From positions 1,240,001-1,304,000 of the forward strand of contig CBDDGJ010000003.1 in assembly GCA_965227805.1 (NCBI GenBank): 64,000 nucleotides of DNA, in the 5' to 3' direction. The notes below the pieces were generated by a model. It saw only the letters and a program-made list of their open reading frames with translations, did no database searches and was not told the DNA's origin. The DNA comes from CBDDGJ01 sp965227805. GTDB lineage: Bacteria; Pseudomonadota; Alphaproteobacteria; RS24. Below are positions 63,548 to 64,000 of the stretch, one piece after another. The translations under genes and the position numbers were made by a program. Positions within the stretch are counted from its first letter, which is position 1; every line of letters begins with the position of its first letter.

Positions 63548-64000
63548 ATGGATAAACCCAAAAAACAAAAAAACAAAAAAACATTTAAGCCCAAAGCCCG
63601 CCTTGTGCGGGGGTTTCGCGATATAGCGGGGCGTGAGCTTAAGCGTGTCACTTATATTCAATCGCGTTTGGCCGATTTATTTGAGTCTTACGGGTTTGAT
63701 CCGCTCGATACACCTAGCTTTGAATATTCCGATGCGCTGGGTAAGTTTTTACCCGATGATGATCGCCCGAATGAAGGCGTATTTGCATTAGAGGATGATG
63801 ATAGCCAATGGGTAAGTTTGCGCTATGATTTAACCGCCCCGCTTGCGCGTTATGTATCGCAAAATTTTGAGTCTCTGCCTAAGCCCTTGCGACGTTATCA
63901 AACGGGCATGGTGTTTCGCAATGAAAAGCCGGGACCGGGGCGGTTTCGTCAATTTTTGCAATTTGATGCCGATACGGTCGGGGCAAGCCATCCCCATGCC
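63548..64000 (+). CDS. hisS: Histidine--tRNA ligase, 5' part
   Basis: The frame is open from an ATG at 63548 to the window edge (151 residues; the rest lies outside). After a Lys-rich start it has RGFRDIAGRE (motif 1 region), SLRYDLTAPLARYV and motif 2 as FRNEKPGPGRFRQFLQFD, which match class II histidyl-tRNA synthetase of the alphaproteobacterial type. HisZ, the regulatory paralogue, also begins similarly, but motif 2 with RNEKPGPGRFRQF is complete as in a real synthetase. Only 6 bp separate it from the acyl-CoA dehydrogenase gene, so it may share that transcript. Confidence 0.9.
   Translation, partial: MDKPKKQKNKKTFKPKARLVRGFRDIAGRELKRVTYIQSRLADLFESYGFDPLDTPSFEYSDALGKFLPDDDRPNEGVFALEDDDSQWVSLRYDLTAPLARYVSQNFESLPKPLRRYQTGMVFRNEKPGPGRFRQFLQFDADTVGASHPHA

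Overview
The window is a gene-dense piece of an alphaproteobacterial chromosome with moderate GC and an AT-leaning third codon position. The assignment rests on several alphaproteobacterial hallmarks found together: a CcrM-type GANTC methyltransferase with two GAGTC sites just upstream of its start, AddAB instead of RecBCD, glyQ-glyS followed by ppdK, the run aroA-cmk-rpsA-ihfB-trpF-trpB-trpA-accD-folC, a TIGR02300/FYDLN acidic zinc-ribbon protein, an EipA (DUF1134) envelope protein, and a TsaE-AmgK fusion next to MurU. The order cannot be fixed from the sequence alone; a Rhodospirillales-like or marine lineage is possible but unproven.

Layout. 1-10.3 kb: the minus-strand operon glyQ-glyS-ppdK, a TrmN6-like methyltransferase, plus-strand polyprenyl diphosphate synthase, and minus-strand TPR protein-ispE. 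10.3-13.2 kb: a structured intergenic region that may encode a small RNA, then a family 4-like uracil-DNA glycosylase and a Slt-type lytic transglycosylase. 13.2-15.5 kb: an accessory pocket holding a WD40-like relic, a short copy of the ccrM 3' end, an exported 8-repeat MORN protein, and ccrM. 15.5-20.8 kb: a tandem glycine riboswitch followed by gcvT-gcvH-gcvPA-gcvPB-rnhB, with ccrM next on the same strand. 20.8-23.9 kb: a small lipoprotein, then ispH-thrB-rnhA. 23.9-26.7 kb: a gene of unknown function apparently split by an IS3-family element. 26.7-28.6 kb: a methyltransferase and a ferredoxin reductase. 28.7-38.7 kb: tsaE/amgK-murU-addB-addA-trxA and a PPC-domain lipoprotein. 38.7-47.8 kb: the minus-strand folC-to-aroA run. 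47.9-50.7 kb: the FYDLN protein, tRNA-Ala(GGC), a TauE-like permease, dapA and smpB. 50.7-54.3 kb: MltB-type transglycosylase-MoxR ATPase-VWA protein on the minus strand. 54.3-64 kb: galU, kdsD, a TonB-dependent receptor, eipA, cysQ, a serine hydrolase, a pair of acyl-CoA dehydrogenases, and the 5' part of hisS.

Most genes are housekeeping: translation, glycine and one-carbon metabolism, Trp, Thr, Lys and shikimate pathways, isoprenoids, envelope and DNA repair. The parts that repay a second look are the ccrM neighbourhood (GAGTC pair, DnaA-box-like sites, relics, MORN protein), the IS-split gene, the structured intergenic element at 10.3-10.5 kb, the glycine riboswitch whose operon runs into rnhB, and the MltB-MoxR-VWA operon. 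I did not find a clear previously undescribed multi-gene system such as a new defence or secretion locus.
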